DNA of 64,000 bases from Halalkalicoccus sp. NIPERK01 (GCF_030287405.1 NZ_JASVVV010000003.1:372001-436000); one strand, 5' to 3'; shown: positions 41,973 to 51,732, counted from the stretch's first letter. Notes: a model not told the origin generated them from the sequence alone. Translations and numbers: made by a program.

Positions 41973-43208
41973 ATGACCCAGTCGTACGTGATCATCGGCG
42001 ATGGGATCTCGGGGAGTTCCGCCGCCGAGACCCTCCGGGAGAAGGATCCCGACGCGGAGATCACGGTCATAACCGACGAGGGCGAACCACTCTACAACCG
42101 CATCCTCATCAAGGAGTTCGCGAAGGGAAAGCTGCCCGAAGCCCCCATCTCCATCCACGACGAGGGCTGGTACGAGGACCGCGACATCGCCCTCTCGCTC
42201 AACACCCACGTCACCCACATCGACCCCGAGGCCCACGTCGTTCACACCCACGAGGGCGACGACCTCGGGTACGACAAACTGCTGATCGCGACCGGCGGCA
42301 CCCCGACCCAACTGCCCGTCGAGAACAGCGACGCGGAGGGGATCCACCACTTCTGGACGTTCCAAGACGCTCGAAAAATCGAGGCCGACGCCAGCGAGGC
42401 CGAGACCGGCGTCGCCGTCGGCGCGGGCCTGCTGGGCATCGACCTCGCGGCGATCTGTGGCGCACAGGGCGTCGACGGGCACTACCTCATGCGCGGCAAC
42501 CGCTGGTGGCGCTACGCGCTCTCGCTGGACGGCGCGGAGATCATCCACGACGGCCTCAGGGAGAAGGGCGTCACCCCCGTCTTCGACAGCGGCGTCGATC
42601 ACTTCGAAACCGACGACTCGGGGCGCGTCACCGCGGCGATCGATCCCAACGGCGACCGGTTCGAGGCCGACTTCGTCGGCATCGCCATCGGGCTGAACTT
42701 CAACACCGAGTACCTGCGGGGATCGGGCATCGAACAGGACGAGGGGGTCGTCGTCGACGAGTACATGCAGACCAGCGTCGACGACATCTACGCCGCGGGC
42801 GACCTCACCCGCTTTTACGACACGATCCTCGGCGAGTACGCCCAGAACGGCTCGTGGGGCTCCGCGAAGGAACAGGGCAAGGTCGCGGGCGTCAACATGG
42901 CCGCCGGCGCCGAAAGCGAGGCGTTTCGCTGGGTCTCCTCCTACTCGATCACCCACTTCGACTTCCCCTTCCTCTCCTTCGGCCACCCGACCATCGGCGA
43001 CGAGTACGTCGAGCGCAAGTACTCCGAGACGGAGTGGCGCCGCATCGCGCTCAAGAACGGCAAGGTCGTCGGCGGCGTCCTGATCGGCGACCTCTCGCCA
43101 CAGACCCGCCTGAAGAAGCTCATGCGCGAGGAGACGGTCGTCGAGGGCCAGACCGACGTGTTGCTCGAAGAACAGATCGACCTCGACGATCTGGCGGTCT
43201 CGCAGTAG
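41973..43208 (+). CDS. FAD/NAD(P)-dependent oxidoreductase (rubredoxin/nitrite-reductase-like)
   Basis: The protein has 411 residues. It has the two-dinucleotide-binding fold: FAD motif VIIGDGISGSSAAETLREKD (about 6-25, with an unusual D for the third Gly-side residue), EPLYNRILIKEFAKGK, ATGG, the NAD(P) motif VGAGLLGIDLA, and the second FAD motif DIYAAGDLTRF. The C-terminal ~100 residues form an extra domain. Such enzymes pass electrons from NAD(P)H to small iron or flavin proteins. The partner is unknown. A long antisense reading frame on the opposite strand is not a gene. Confidence 0.88.
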   Translation: MTQSYVIIGDGISGSSAAETLREKDPDAEITVITDEGEPLYNRILIKEFAKGKLPEAPISIHDEGWYEDRDIALSLNTHVTHIDPEAHVVHTHEGDDLGYDKLLIATGGTPTQLPVENSDAEGIHHFWTFQDARKIEADASEAETGVAVGAGLLGIDLAAICGAQGVDGHYLMRGNRWWRYALSLDGAEIIHDGLREKGVTPVFDSGVDHFETDDSGRVTAAIDPNGDRFEADFVGIAIGLNFNTEYLRGSGIEQDEGVVVDEYMQTSVDDIYAAGDLTRFYDTILGEYAQNGSWGSAKEQGKVAGVNMAAGAESEAFRWVSSYSITHFDFPFLSFGHPTIGDEYVERKYSETEWRRIALKNGKVVGGVLIGDLSPQTRLKKLMREETVVEGQTDVLLEEQIDLDDLAVSQ

Positions 43209-43412
43209 GGCGTACTAGTCGCTGCGGAGTCGGTTTTCTACTCGAAAGGGTCCGTGAACCAGCTGGCAGATACGGGAGAGAAACCGATCGAGACGGACGA
43301 TCGTTCCAGCAATTGGTGCAGGACGATCCTCAGCCAAGAAAGGCCTCTTCCCCCGTAACCGGCTGGAGCAGCGGTACAGATAAGGGATCGTTACCTGACG
43401 TATCCGATACAG

Positions 43413-43751
43413 ATGACGTGTCCAGTCTGTGGTGGCTCGGAGATGACGGTGATCAACGTTCGTGTGGCCCAGGAGAGCGATCTCAAGCAGGCGGTCGGGA
43501 GTACATGGGACGGCCGAAACGCGGCCCGGTGTGACGAGTGCGGCGTTCTGTACGATCATCAGTATATCGAGTCTGACGCGAACCGAGAGCGATCTCCGGA
43601 CAGCCAGCGTGCGTCTACGACGATCAACTGTCCCGAATGCGGATCACCCAATTCGGGAGACCGACAGTCCTGTTCCTACTGTGATGCGCCATTGGACCGC
43701 CCTCTAAATGAAAGCGACGAGGACATCGAGCGCGGATCGGAGCGCTCGTGA
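43413..43751 (+). CDS. Double zinc-ribbon small protein
   Basis: The protein has 112 residues. It carries four C-x2-C knuckles: CPVC (3-6), CDEC (about 40-43), CPEC (about 72-75) and CSYC (about 87-90), i.e. two four-cysteine zinc ribbons separated by a polar linker, with an acidic, likely disordered C-terminus. The first ribbon (CPVCGGSEM, then RCDECGVLYD) is of the general nucleic-acid or protein-binding type. Codon use has more A/T in third positions than its neighbours. Function is unknown. Confidence 0.65.
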   Translation: MTCPVCGGSEMTVINVRVAQESDLKQAVGSTWDGRNAARCDECGVLYDHQYIESDANRERSPDSQRASTTINCPECGSPNSGDRQSCSYCDAPLDRPLNESDEDIERGSERS

Positions 43752-43945
43752 ACGCTCGATTCCACAGCGTTATATCTGATCACAAGATCACCAGGATAAC
43801 CGAAATCATCCGATCAAGAGGTAGATATACCGATCCGCAGGCTTCAGTCCCGTATCGAACACTGCACGACGGGTCCGCTGGCGGCTACTGGTAAGGGCCG
43901 CTTCAAGGCACACACCGAAGTCCCCGCAACCCGTTTTTCGAGGCG

Positions 43946-44794
43946 ATGGTAGAAAACGAGAGCGACACGTTCGACATCGGCGGCGAGTTGACCGTTCATC
44001 GACTCGGCTTCGGCGCGATGCGAATCACCGGCGAGGACATCATCGGCCCGCCCGAGGACGAGGAGGAAGCGAAGGATGTCCTCGAACGCGCCCGCGAGAT
44101 CGGCGTCGATTTCGTGGACACCGCGGACTCCTACGGTCCCGCAGTCAGCGAGCGCCTGATCGGCGAGACCTTCGGCCCCGACTACGAGGACGTGGTCGTC
44201 GCGACTAAGGGCGGACTGTGGCGCACCCTGGATGGACGTTGGCCCCCGTGTGGCGACCCCGAGTACCTTCAGGACGCGCTGATGGGCAGTCTGGATCGCC
44301 TCGGCGTCGACTCGATCGACCTCTATCAGTTCCACCGCCCCGACCCCGAGGTGCCCTTCGAGGACTCGATCCAGCAGATGGCGGAGTTCAAGGATCGTGG
44401 ACTGATCGAGCACGTCGGCGTGAGCAACGTCTCGGTCGAACAACTGGAAACCGCACGCGACATCGTTGAGGTCGCGACGGTCCAGAACGAGTTCAACGTC
44501 GGCGATCGCTCCGACGAGGACGTTCTGGAGGCCTGCGAGGACGCCGGGATCGGCTTCATCCCGTGGTCGCCGATCGGATCGGGCGACGACGACCTCGGGG
44601 AGAAGGAGGAGACCGTCTCGGAGATCGCCGATGCTCACGATGCGAGCGAGTCCCAGATCGCGCTGGCGTGGCTGCTCCAGCGCTCGCCGGTCACGCTGCC
44701 GATCCCGGGTACGTCGAGCGTCGAGCACTTAGAGGAGAACGTCGCCGCGAGCGGGATCGAACTCTCGGACGACGAGATGAACGGGCTAGAATAG
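43946..44794 (+). CDS. Aldo/keto reductase
   Basis: This 282-residue protein is an AKR-fold NADPH oxidoreductase. It has the barrel motifs LGFGAMRITGEDI, VDFVDTADSYGPAVSERLIGE with catalytic Asp and Tyr, KGG (Lys) and YQFHRPDPEVPFED (His). The C-terminal LPIPGTSSVEHLEEN binds the adenosine 2'-phosphate. It reduces aldehydes or ketones; physiological substrate unknown. Confidence 0.92.
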   Translation: MVENESDTFDIGGELTVHRLGFGAMRITGEDIIGPPEDEEEAKDVLERAREIGVDFVDTADSYGPAVSERLIGETFGPDYEDVVVATKGGLWRTLDGRWPPCGDPEYLQDALMGSLDRLGVDSIDLYQFHRPDPEVPFEDSIQQMAEFKDRGLIEHVGVSNVSVEQLETARDIVEVATVQNEFNVGDRSDEDVLEACEDAGIGFIPWSPIGSGDDDLGEKEETVSEIADAHDASESQIALAWLLQRSPVTLPIPGTSSVEHLEENVAASGIELSDDEMNGLE

Positions 44795-44834
44795 GAAACG
44801 GTACCGTTTTCGGTCGCCCCGGCCGAGTACGGGT

Positions 44835-45242
44835 ATGAACGGGGACGCCGACATGACCCTCGCGTTCGATCTGGCGGCCTTACAGGAACTGGCCGAACCC
44901 GACCGGGTCTTTACCGACGCCCGGCAGTGGACCGAGTACGTGGGGGTCGTCAGCGAGAAGCCGACCTACGTGGTGACGAACTTCACGCGCAAACACCGGA
45001 TCCGACAGGACTTCTTCTCGGGCCCGCGCGGGCGCGAGGAGAGCCTCGAGAGCGTTCGCGAGCAGTTCGACACCGAACGCCACGTCTTCGTCGGCACGAG
45101 CGAGGCCGACCGCGAGCTCGCCGAACGCGTCGGCTGGGAGTACCTCCCCGTCGGGGACGCCGCCGAGGCCGCGGACTGGGACCTCGCGGCCGACGCCCCC
45201 GAACCGGAACCCGAGGAGGACGCCCGCGACGACTGGCCCTGA
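44835..45242 (+). CDS. Conserved haloarchaeal protein (DUF7124-like)
   Basis: The protein has 135 residues from ATG 44835 (ATG 44853 is an alternative start). Conserved-looking parts are DARQWTEYVGVVSEKPTYVV, the Arg/Lys-rich TNFTRKHRIRQDFFSGPRG, and HVFVGTSEADRELAERVGWEYLP, followed by an acidic tail. It resembles a haloarchaeal family I recall as DUF7124. No function is known. It lies 40 bases downstream of the aldo/keto reductase gene and 39 bases before the membrane protein gene. Confidence 0.72.
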   Translation: MNGDADMTLAFDLAALQELAEPDRVFTDARQWTEYVGVVSEKPTYVVTNFTRKHRIRQDFFSGPRGREESLESVREQFDTERHVFVGTSEADRELAERVGWEYLPVGDAAEAADWDLAADAPEPEPEEDARDDWP

Positions 45243-45281
45243 ATCGAGGAGGTTTATTACGCGGCCGGGACACCGACCGGT

Positions 45282-46100
45282 ATGTCACTCGACGTCGTCC
45301 GCGTGCTGAAGGAGGGGCTCGACCGACTGGCGAGTCGCAACGGCCTCGTGTTCGTCGGCGTCTTCGTGCTCGTCGCGCTCGTCGGCAACGTCGCCCTCGA
45401 CAGCGCGACGGTCGCGCTCGAATCCCTCGCCGCCGAGTTGGCCGCCGAGGCGGGCCAGCCCCAGCCCGAGACGCTGCCCGAGGGTTCGACGCCGCTCGCG
45501 CTCTCGCTTCCCGGCTCGGTTATCGTCCTCCTGCTTCTCGTCTGGCTGCTCGCGTGGGCCGCGACGAGCGTCGTCGCCGTTCGGGTCATGGCGAGCGAGC
45601 ACACAGACGCGATCCCCGACGATCTGGTCTCGCGACGACTGACGCTCGCGACGGTCAACGAGATCGCCGCCCGGATCGTCGTGCTGACGCTCGTCTCCGT
45701 CGGGTTCGCCGCCCTCGTCCTCCCGGGGATCTTCCTCGCGGTCTGTTTCTACTTCGTCCGGCCGCTGATCGCCATTGAGGACCGAAACGCGATCGACGCG
45801 ATGGTCGAGAGCTGGCGGCTCTCGCGGGGCGACCGGGTCGCGATTTTCCTCCTTCTCCTCGGGGCTGTCGTCGTCTACGTGGCCATCTCGCTCGCGGGCA
45901 CCCTCGGCGCGCTCGTCCTCTCGCCGGTCCCCGTCGCCGGGGCCGTCGTCTCGATCGCCGTCGCGGCGGTCGCGAACGTCTTCTGGCTCGCCGTCTCGGC
46001 CCGGGCGTTCGTCCAGATGCGCGAGCGAAGCGAGGAACCCGAGTCGGCGGACCTCGACCCGCACGACGAGTGGGACGACCCCGACGGGGTCGAGTGGTAG
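45282..46100 (+). CDS. Membrane protein, YIP1/DUF7847-like
   Basis: This 272-residue protein has about six membrane helices, with long hydrophobic runs near residues 24-42, 78-100, 140-162, 186-210 and 215-245. The segment ALVLPGIFLAVCFYFVRPLIAIE followed by NAIDAMVESWRLSRG resembles archaeal membrane proteins of the glycerophosphoryl-diester-phosphodiesterase-membrane-domain/DUF7847 kind. No catalytic residues are visible. The C-terminus is acidic and cytoplasmic. Function unknown. Confidence 0.7.
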   Translation: MSLDVVRVLKEGLDRLASRNGLVFVGVFVLVALVGNVALDSATVALESLAAELAAEAGQPQPETLPEGSTPLALSLPGSVIVLLLLVWLLAWAATSVVAVRVMASEHTDAIPDDLVSRRLTLATVNEIAARIVVLTLVSVGFAALVLPGIFLAVCFYFVRPLIAIEDRNAIDAMVESWRLSRGDRVAIFLLLLGAVVVYVAISLAGTLGALVLSPVPVAGAVVSIAVAAVANVFWLAVSARAFVQMRERSEEPESADLDPHDEWDDPDGVEW

Positions 46101-46141
46101 AAAACGCGCCCTTTAACCGGCCGACGACGCAAGTGAGACCG

Positions 46142-46669
46142 ATGGCAACGCCCCGCGTTCCCGGCGACGAGGCGATCGAGCTTCCCTGTGGCGAGTCGGT
46201 CTCGCTCGCGGAACTCGACATGGGGATGCGCGAGTACGCCTGTTCCTGTGGGGAGCGCCACGCCGTCGTGATGGACGTCCACCCTCCCTCGCGGTTCGTC
46301 CCAGAGGCGATCGTCGACGTGTTGCGCGAGACCGTCGAGACCGAGGACGAGTTCGGGGAGTTCGGTACGCCCCACGTCATGGGGATCGTCCTCGAGGAGT
46401 TTCCCGAGGAGGTCGTCGCCGAGGACGTCTCCGAGAACGGTCAAGTCGGGTATTCGATGCTCTGGCTGACGGATTTCGACTCCCGGCGACTGCACGTCAT
46501 CGTCGTCGAACTGCTGGTCGAACTCATGGACCACGCGATCAGTCACAGCGAGAACTCGGAGGCCGCCGACGAGTTCGAGGAGCAGATGCTCGAGTTCGAC
46601 GTCGAGGCGTTCGTCGACGACTATCGAAAAGCTCGCGAGTTCGAAAGCGAGTTCGACCGGCCGGCCTGA
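46142..46669 (+). CDS. Conserved haloarchaeal protein (DUF5815-like)
   Basis: The protein has 175 residues from ATG 46142. Near the N-terminus it has a possible metal site (CGESVSLAELD ... YACSCGERHAVVMD). The rest is acidic and helical with HVMGIVLEEFPEEVVAEDV and LVELMDHAISHSE. It matches a haloarchaeal family I recall as DUF5815. A role is not known. It follows the membrane protein by 41 bases. Confidence 0.72.
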   Translation: MATPRVPGDEAIELPCGESVSLAELDMGMREYACSCGERHAVVMDVHPPSRFVPEAIVDVLRETVETEDEFGEFGTPHVMGIVLEEFPEEVVAEDVSENGQVGYSMLWLTDFDSRRLHVIVVELLVELMDHAISHSENSEAADEFEEQMLEFDVEAFVDDYRKAREFESEFDRPA

Positions 46670-46679
46670 GTTTTACGTT

Positions 46680-47069
46680 TTATTTATACGTCTGTACGCG
46701 GAGATTCGGAACCCGTTCGAAATCCGAATCTCCCGTTACGAGACGTTCGTCGTGTTCGAGTGAGATTGCCGCAATCATGCAGTCCGCAACTCCGAGCTCT
46801 CCGCCCTTTCGGATAAGATCGGCTTGTAAGTCACCCGCTCGACGCGCACAATCCCGCGAGAAATTGAGCCACGTCAGCGACTGGAGCAACTCGCGCGTCG
46901 CTTCGTACTCCGCTCGTGATCCGAGATGTCCACCGATCCATAGCTCCGAGGCAGTCACCGGCGTCACCGAGAGATGTTCCCGTTCTCCGTCGAGTTCGCC
47001 CATCAGTTCCCGTGCGTCCTCGTTCGCTTCGAGAACGTCGATCAGAAACGAGGTGTCGAGACAGACCAT
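46680..47069 (-). CDS. vapC: VapC-type PIN-domain toxin
   Basis: The protein has 129 residues. The four PIN acidic residues are in place: Asp5 (LDTSFLID), Glu42 (TASELWIGG), Asp96 (GVADCMIAA) and Asp114 (VTGDSDF). It should be a Mg-dependent RNase that cleaves tRNA or rRNA when free of its antitoxin. Its ATG overlaps the antitoxin stop (TGATG at 47067-47071), the usual VapBC coupling. It has an intact active site, unlike the other PIN-type genes in this window. Confidence 0.93.
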   Translation of the reverse strand: MVCLDTSFLIDVLEANEDARELMGELDGEREHLSVTPVTASELWIGGHLGSRAEYEATRELLQSLTWLNFSRDCARRAGDLQADLIRKGGELGVADCMIAAISLEHDERLVTGDSDFERVPNLRVQTYK

Positions 47070-47293
47070 CAGCGGTATCGTTCCGCGATCTTCTCGTTCG
47101 AGCGCTCGCGTCCCCCGCGGATCGCTTCTCTGGCTCGATCCGCGGTTTCCTCGCTCCACGCCCCCCAGAACTCCCCGAGCGGGCGCGAATTCAGCAGCCG
47201 GTCGATTGCGTCGCCGAAGCTCTCGTCGTCGCGCTTCTCGTCTTTCAGCCGCTCGTAAACCGACTCCGGAATCGAGATGTTCTTCGCTCCCAT
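47069..47293 (-). CDS. vapB: VapB-type antitoxin
   Basis: This 74-residue protein starts MGAKNISIPESVYERLKDEK, typical of the archaeal DUF217/VapB antitoxins (a ribbon-helix-helix-like DNA-binding N-terminus). SFGDAIDRLL and the C-terminal arm (FWGAWSEETADRAREAIRGG) that wraps the toxin follow. It represses its own operon and neutralises the VapC encoded downstream. Confidence 0.9.
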   Translation of the reverse strand: MGAKNISIPESVYERLKDEKRDDESFGDAIDRLLNSRPLGEFWGAWSEETADRAREAIRGGRERSNEKIAERYR

Positions 47294-47379
47294 GGTGTTC
47301 TGTGTGTGCTGTGTGGGTAAAAGAGTGCCTGCTATTCGGATTGCTGCTGTAGGTCGAACGCGGACAGACGATAGTCCGA

Positions 47380-48402
47380 TCACTCGAAAACGATCCGCTC
47401 TTTCCCCGGCTCCAATCGCACCTCGCCACCGACCGGGATCGGAATCCGTGGATCCGTATGCCCGAAATCGACGTCGAAGACGCCCGTTGCGTCGGGGTTG
47501 TACTCCGTCAGCTGCTCGCGGATCTCGCCGTAGAGCCGCTCGCGATAGTCCTCGAAACCGACTTTACGATCCACATGCGGCGAAAACGCCCGCGGGCGGC
47601 CGACCATCACGCCCGAAAACCGCCGTAACTAGCCACGTTCGCCGAGCGATCGGAGCAGGTAGCCCACGTCCTGTGCCAGCGGGACCTCCTCGCTGGTTTC
47701 GAGAGCCAACACCGCACCATCAAGTGCATCCGGACTCGGAAGATAGCGGCCCGTCTGGAGCTGCCAGTTCAGGATCGCGAAACAGCCGCCCCAGAGTCGG
47801 CCCGAAACCTCCTGATCTCCTCGCCAGCGTCACCCGTCGCTTTCGTGCCACTCGCGTGGCTCGCGCGTCTCGAAGTCGTACCACCCCTCCGTCCACTCCT
47901 CGGCGGGGCGGATCTCGCCGATTCGATCCTCGAAGAAGGCCCGTCGGAGGTACCGCTCGGTGTAGGGGTGGATCTCGCGATCGACTGCGAGCGTCGGCAT
48001 GCAGACCGCGCCGTAGCTCACGATCCCGCGGTTCCAGAGGAAGAGCCGGACGTTGTCGTTGTCGCTGTAGCCGAAAAAGCGCGTGGGGCTGTCGGTCAGC
48101 CGGTCGGGATCGAGGTGCGGGAGGATTCGAATCTGGTCGTCGCCGCCGGTGACGGCCATCACTCCGCGGATCGAGTCGTCCTCGAACGCCCGCATGAGGT
48201 CCTCGGCGCGGGCGGCGGGATTCGCTTCGAGCCACTTCGTTTCGCGCGTCGCGGTGTCGAAGACGACGGGTTCGAGGTCGAAGACTTCGCGAAGCCGATC
48301 GCGCGCGATCGTCAGCCGGTCGTCCCCGATCGGGCGTGACGGAGCGACGAGCGCGATGCCATCACCCGGTTCGAGCGGCGGCGGGTGAATCGGATCGATC
48401 AC
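47380..48402 (-). pseudogene. LD-carboxypeptidase (S66/MccF-like) gene with two in-frame stops
   Basis: One continuous frame from ATG 48402 to the stop at 47380 has the full family length (about 338 codons plus stops) but is broken by TGA at 47830-47832 and TAG at 47629-47631. No base shift is needed: the frame reads EWHESDG-stop-RWRGDQEVSGRLWGG, then LGERG-stop-LRRFSGV. The catalytic triad motifs survive: Ser113 in FFGYSDN, Glu in LALETSEE, and His in DFGHTDP. S66 enzymes cleave cell-wall or antibiotic-type peptides. The intact motifs imply recent inactivation, or a read-through product. Confidence 0.85.
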
Positions 48403-48520
48403 ATTGGTGGTTCTCGCGGGTCTGGTATGGTCGTTCCGATGGATTCGAATTTCGAAATCTCGCTTCGTTTTTCACAGCGTATCGTTCCTCTTATTACGAT
48501 GTGCGAACTGGGTCCGGGTG

Positions 48521-51500
48521 ATGAGCGACGAGGACACGGTCGACGGGGAGCAACGGACGATCCTTCTCATCGGGAGCGGCCCGATCCAGATCGGACAGGC
48601 CGCCGAGTTCGACTACTCGGGCGCGCAGGCCTGCCGGGCGCTTCGAGAGGAGGGAGTCCGAGTCGTCCTCGTCAACTCGAACCCCGCGACGATCATGACC
48701 GACCCCGAGATGGCCGACAAGGTGTACATCGAGCCGATCACGACCGAGGCCATCGCGGAGATCATCCGGAAGGAGCGTCCCGACGGCGTGATCGCCGGAC
48801 TGGGCGGGCAGACGGGGCTCAACGTGACCGCGGAACTCGCCGAGGAGGGCGTCCTCGAGGAGCACGACGTCGAGATCATGGGCACGCCCCTGGAGACGAT
48901 CTACGCGACCGAGGACCGCGACCAGTTCCGCGAGCGCATGGAGCAGTTGGGCCAGCCGATGCCCCGCTCGCGCACTATCGAGTCGGTCTCCGAGGTCGAG
49001 TCGGCGGTCGAGGCCGTCGGCGGCCTGCCCGTGATCATGCGCACGACCTACACGCTCGGCGGGTCGGGGTCGGGCGTCGTCGAGGAGATGGACGAGTTGA
49101 AAGAGTCGGTCCGCAGGGGGCTTCGCCTCTCGCGCAACAACGAGGTCCTCATTACTGAATCGATCGCCGGCTGGGTCGAACTCGAGTACGAGGTGATGCG
49201 CGACGCGGACGACTCGTGCATCATCATCTGCAACATGGAGAACATCGACCCGATGGGCATTCATACTGGTGAGTCCACTGTCGTCACCCCCTCGCAGGTG
49301 ATCCCCGACGACGGCCACCAGGAGATGCGCTCGGCGGCACTGGAGGTCATCCGGGATCTGGGCATCCAGGGCGGCTGTAACATCCAGTTCGCCTGGCGCG
49401 ACGACGGCACGCCCGGCGGCGAATACAGGGTGGTGGAGGTCAACCCCCGCGTGTCCCGGTCCTCGGCGCTGGCCTCGAAGGCGACGGGCTATCCCATCGC
49501 GCGCGTGACCGCGAAGGTCGCGCTGGGCAAACGGCTCCACGAGATCGACAACGAGATCACCGGCGAGACCACCGCCGCCTTCGAGCCCGCGATCGACTAC
49601 GTCGTGACGAAGGTTCCGCGCTGGCCCAAGGACAAGTTCGACGAGGTCGACTTCGAACTCGGCACCGCGATGAAAAGCACTGGAGAAGCGATGTCGATCG
49701 GGCGGACCTTCGAGGAGTCGCTGTTGAAGGCGCTTCGTTCGACGGAGTACGTCCCCGACGTCGACTGGAAGGAGCTTTCGGACGCCGAACTCGAAACCGA
49801 CTACCTCGAGACGCCCTCGCCGGATCGCCACTACGGGATGTTCGAGGCCTTCTCGCGGGGCTACTCGGTCGAGGAAGTGTGCGAACTCACCGGGATCAAG
49901 GAGTGGTACACGGAGCGCTACGAGACCGTCGCCCGCGCGGCCGACGCCGCACAGGACGGCGACTTCGCGGGCGCGGCCGAGATCGGCTTCACCAACGCGC
50001 AGGTCGCGGCGGGGATCGACGCCAGCGAGGCGTCGACGATCCCGCAGGCCGACGGCGGCGCGATCGACGCGGTCGAGGAGAGCGCGCCCGAGCGCGACTT
50101 CAAGCAGGTCGACACCTGCGCCGGGGAGTTCGCGGCCTCGACGCCGTACTACTACTCGGCGCGCGCCCGCGGCGACCGACTGGGCCGCGACGAGGTGCAG
50201 GTCGACACCGACGTCGAGAGCGTCGTGATCGTCGGCGGCGGCCCCATCCGGATCGGCCAGGGCGTCGAGTTCGACTACTGTACGGTGCATGCGGTCCAAG
50301 CACTCCGGCAAAACGGGATCGAGGCTCACGTCGTCAACAACAACCCCGAGACCGTTTCGACGGACTATGACACCTCCGACGGGCTGTTCTTCGAACCCAT
50401 CACCGCGGAGGAGGTCGCGGACGTGATCGAGACCACGGGTGCCGACGGCGCGATGATCCAGTTCGGCGGCCAGACCTCCGTCGACATCGGCGAACCCCTC
50501 GAGGAGGAGATCGAGCGGCGTGGACTGGACTGCGAGGTGCTGGGCACGACCGTCGACGCGATGGACTTAGCGGAGGACCGCGACCGGTTCAACCAGCTGA
50601 TGGACGAACTGGGGATCGCCCAGCCGGAGGGCGGGACCGCCACGAGCGAGGCCGAGGCCCTCGATCTCGCCCACGGGATCGGCTATCCGGTGCTGGTGCG
50701 GCCCTCCTACGTCCTCGGTGGCCGGGCGATGGAGGTCGTCCACTCCGACGCGGAACTGGAGGAGTACATCGAGGAGGCGGTGCGGGTCGCGCCCGACAAG
50801 CCGATCCTCGTCGACAAGTTCCTCGAGGGGGGCGTCGAACTCGACGTCGACGCCGTGAGCGACGGCGAGCGCGTCCTGATCGGCGGGATCATGGAGCACG
50901 TCGAGACCGCGGGCGTCCACTCGGGCGACTCGGCGTGTATGATCCCCCCGCGCTGGCTCGAGGCCGACGCGATGGGACGCATCCGCGAGGTGACCGAGAA
51001 GATCGCCCGCGCGCTCGACACCGTGGGACTGCTCAACGTCCAACTGGCGGTCTACGACGGCGAGGTCTACGTCCTGGAGGCCAATCCGCGCTCCTCCCGC
51101 ACCGTGCCGTTCGTCTCGAAAGCGACGGGAGTTCCGATCGCGAAGATCGCCGCGCAGGTGATGGCGGGCGCGAGCATCGACGATCTCGACGTCTCCGAGG
51201 GGATTCCCGAACAGACCAGCGTCAAGGAGGTCGTCCTCCCGTTCGACCGCCTCCCCGGATCGGACCCCCGGCTCGGCCCCGAGATGAAATCCACCGGGGA
51301 AGTCATGGGCACCGCCGACTCGTTCGGCAAGGCCTACTGGAAGGCCCAGCAGGCCGCCGGGGCGGTCCTGCCGCGGGGCGGGACCGCCGTGATCGACCTC
51401 GACGTCGACGGATTCGAGGAGTTCTACGAGGTCAAGGAGTACGAGGACGTCCCGCAGGCGATCCGCGAGGGGAAGGTCGACCTCGTGATCACGCGCGACC

Positions 51501-51658
51501 GCGAGTCACTCCAGACGGCCGTCGAGGAGGACGTCACCTACTACTCGACCGCGCCGAGCGTGCAGGCGGCGTTGGACGCGCTCAGCGCCCGCGACGAACC
51601 CCTCGACGTGCGGGCGGTCTCCGAGCGCCCCGTTCGAGAGGCAGAGTGGGGCCGGTGA
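48521..51658 (+). CDS. carB: Carbamoyl-phosphate synthase large subunit
   Basis: The protein has 1045 residues, normal for CarB. It makes carbamoyl phosphate for pyrimidine and arginine synthesis from bicarbonate, ammonia and 2 ATP. Two ATP-grasp halves are clear: IGSGPIQIGQAAEFDYSG at the N-terminus and VGGGPIRIGQGVEFDY at about residue 565, each followed by the NP-T/S-D pattern and EVNPRVSRSSALASKATG or EANPRSSRTVPFVSKATG. The allosteric domain is the last ~140 residues. ATG 48521 has a TATA-like TTATTA about 27 bases upstream. Its partner carA is 2.3 kb downstream on the other strand. Confidence 0.97.
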   Translation: MSDEDTVDGEQRTILLIGSGPIQIGQAAEFDYSGAQACRALREEGVRVVLVNSNPATIMTDPEMADKVYIEPITTEAIAEIIRKERPDGVIAGLGGQTGLNVTAELAEEGVLEEHDVEIMGTPLETIYATEDRDQFRERMEQLGQPMPRSRTIESVSEVESAVEAVGGLPVIMRTTYTLGGSGSGVVEEMDELKESVRRGLRLSRNNEVLITESIAGWVELEYEVMRDADDSCIIICNMENIDPMGIHTGESTVVTPSQVIPDDGHQEMRSAALEVIRDLGIQGGCNIQFAWRDDGTPGGEYRVVEVNPRVSRSSALASKATGYPIARVTAKVALGKRLHEIDNEITGETTAAFEPAIDYVVTKVPRWPKDKFDEVDFELGTAMKSTGEAMSIGRTFEESLLKALRSTEYVPDVDWKELSDAELETDYLETPSPDRHYGMFEAFSRGYSVEEVCELTGIKEWYTERYETVARAADAAQDGDFAGAAEIGFTNAQVAAGIDASEASTIPQADGGAIDAVEESAPERDFKQVDTCAGEFAASTPYYYSARARGDRLGRDEVQVDTDVESVVIVGGGPIRIGQGVEFDYCTVHAVQALRQNGIEAHVVNNNPETVSTDYDTSDGLFFEPITAEEVADVIETTGADGAMIQFGGQTSVDIGEPLEEEIERRGLDCEVLGTTVDAMDLAEDRDRFNQLMDELGIAQPEGGTATSEAEALDLAHGIGYPVLVRPSYVLGGRAMEVVHSDAELEEYIEEAVRVAPDKPILVDKFLEGGVELDVDAVSDGERVLIGGIMEHVETAGVHSGDSACMIPPRWLEADAMGRIREVTEKIARALDTVGLLNVQLAVYDGEVYVLEANPRSSRTVPFVSKATGVPIAKIAAQVMAGASIDDLDVSEGIPEQTSVKEVVLPFDRLPGSDPRLGPEMKSTGEVMGTADSFGKAYWKAQQAAGAVLPRGGTAVIDLDVDGFEEFYEVKEYEDVPQAIREGKVDLVITRDRESLQTAVEEDVTYYSTAPSVQAALDALSARDEPLDVRAVSERPVREAEWGR

Positions 51659-51732
51659 CCGACGGCGAGTGAATTTCCAACGCGTACCGGACGGATGGCA
51701 GGAACCGTCACGAAACTAGCGTGGCGGCCATC

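Noticed and set aside
40862-43534. An 890-codon open frame on the plus strand
   Set aside because: It is antisense to homoserine kinase and DUF6149-like genes and out of frame with the FAD oxidoreductase; composition is Arg/Gly-rich, typical of a shadow frame.
43215-43559. 114-codon minus-strand frame overlapping the zinc-ribbon gene
   Set aside because: It lacks a recognisable domain and overlaps the better supported zinc-ribbon protein with four CxxC motifs.
47380-48402. Selenocysteine or pyrrolysine recoding at TGA/TAG
   Set aside because: No SECIS-like element was evident, haloarchaea are not known to use either residue, and TGA and TAG both end many normal genes here.
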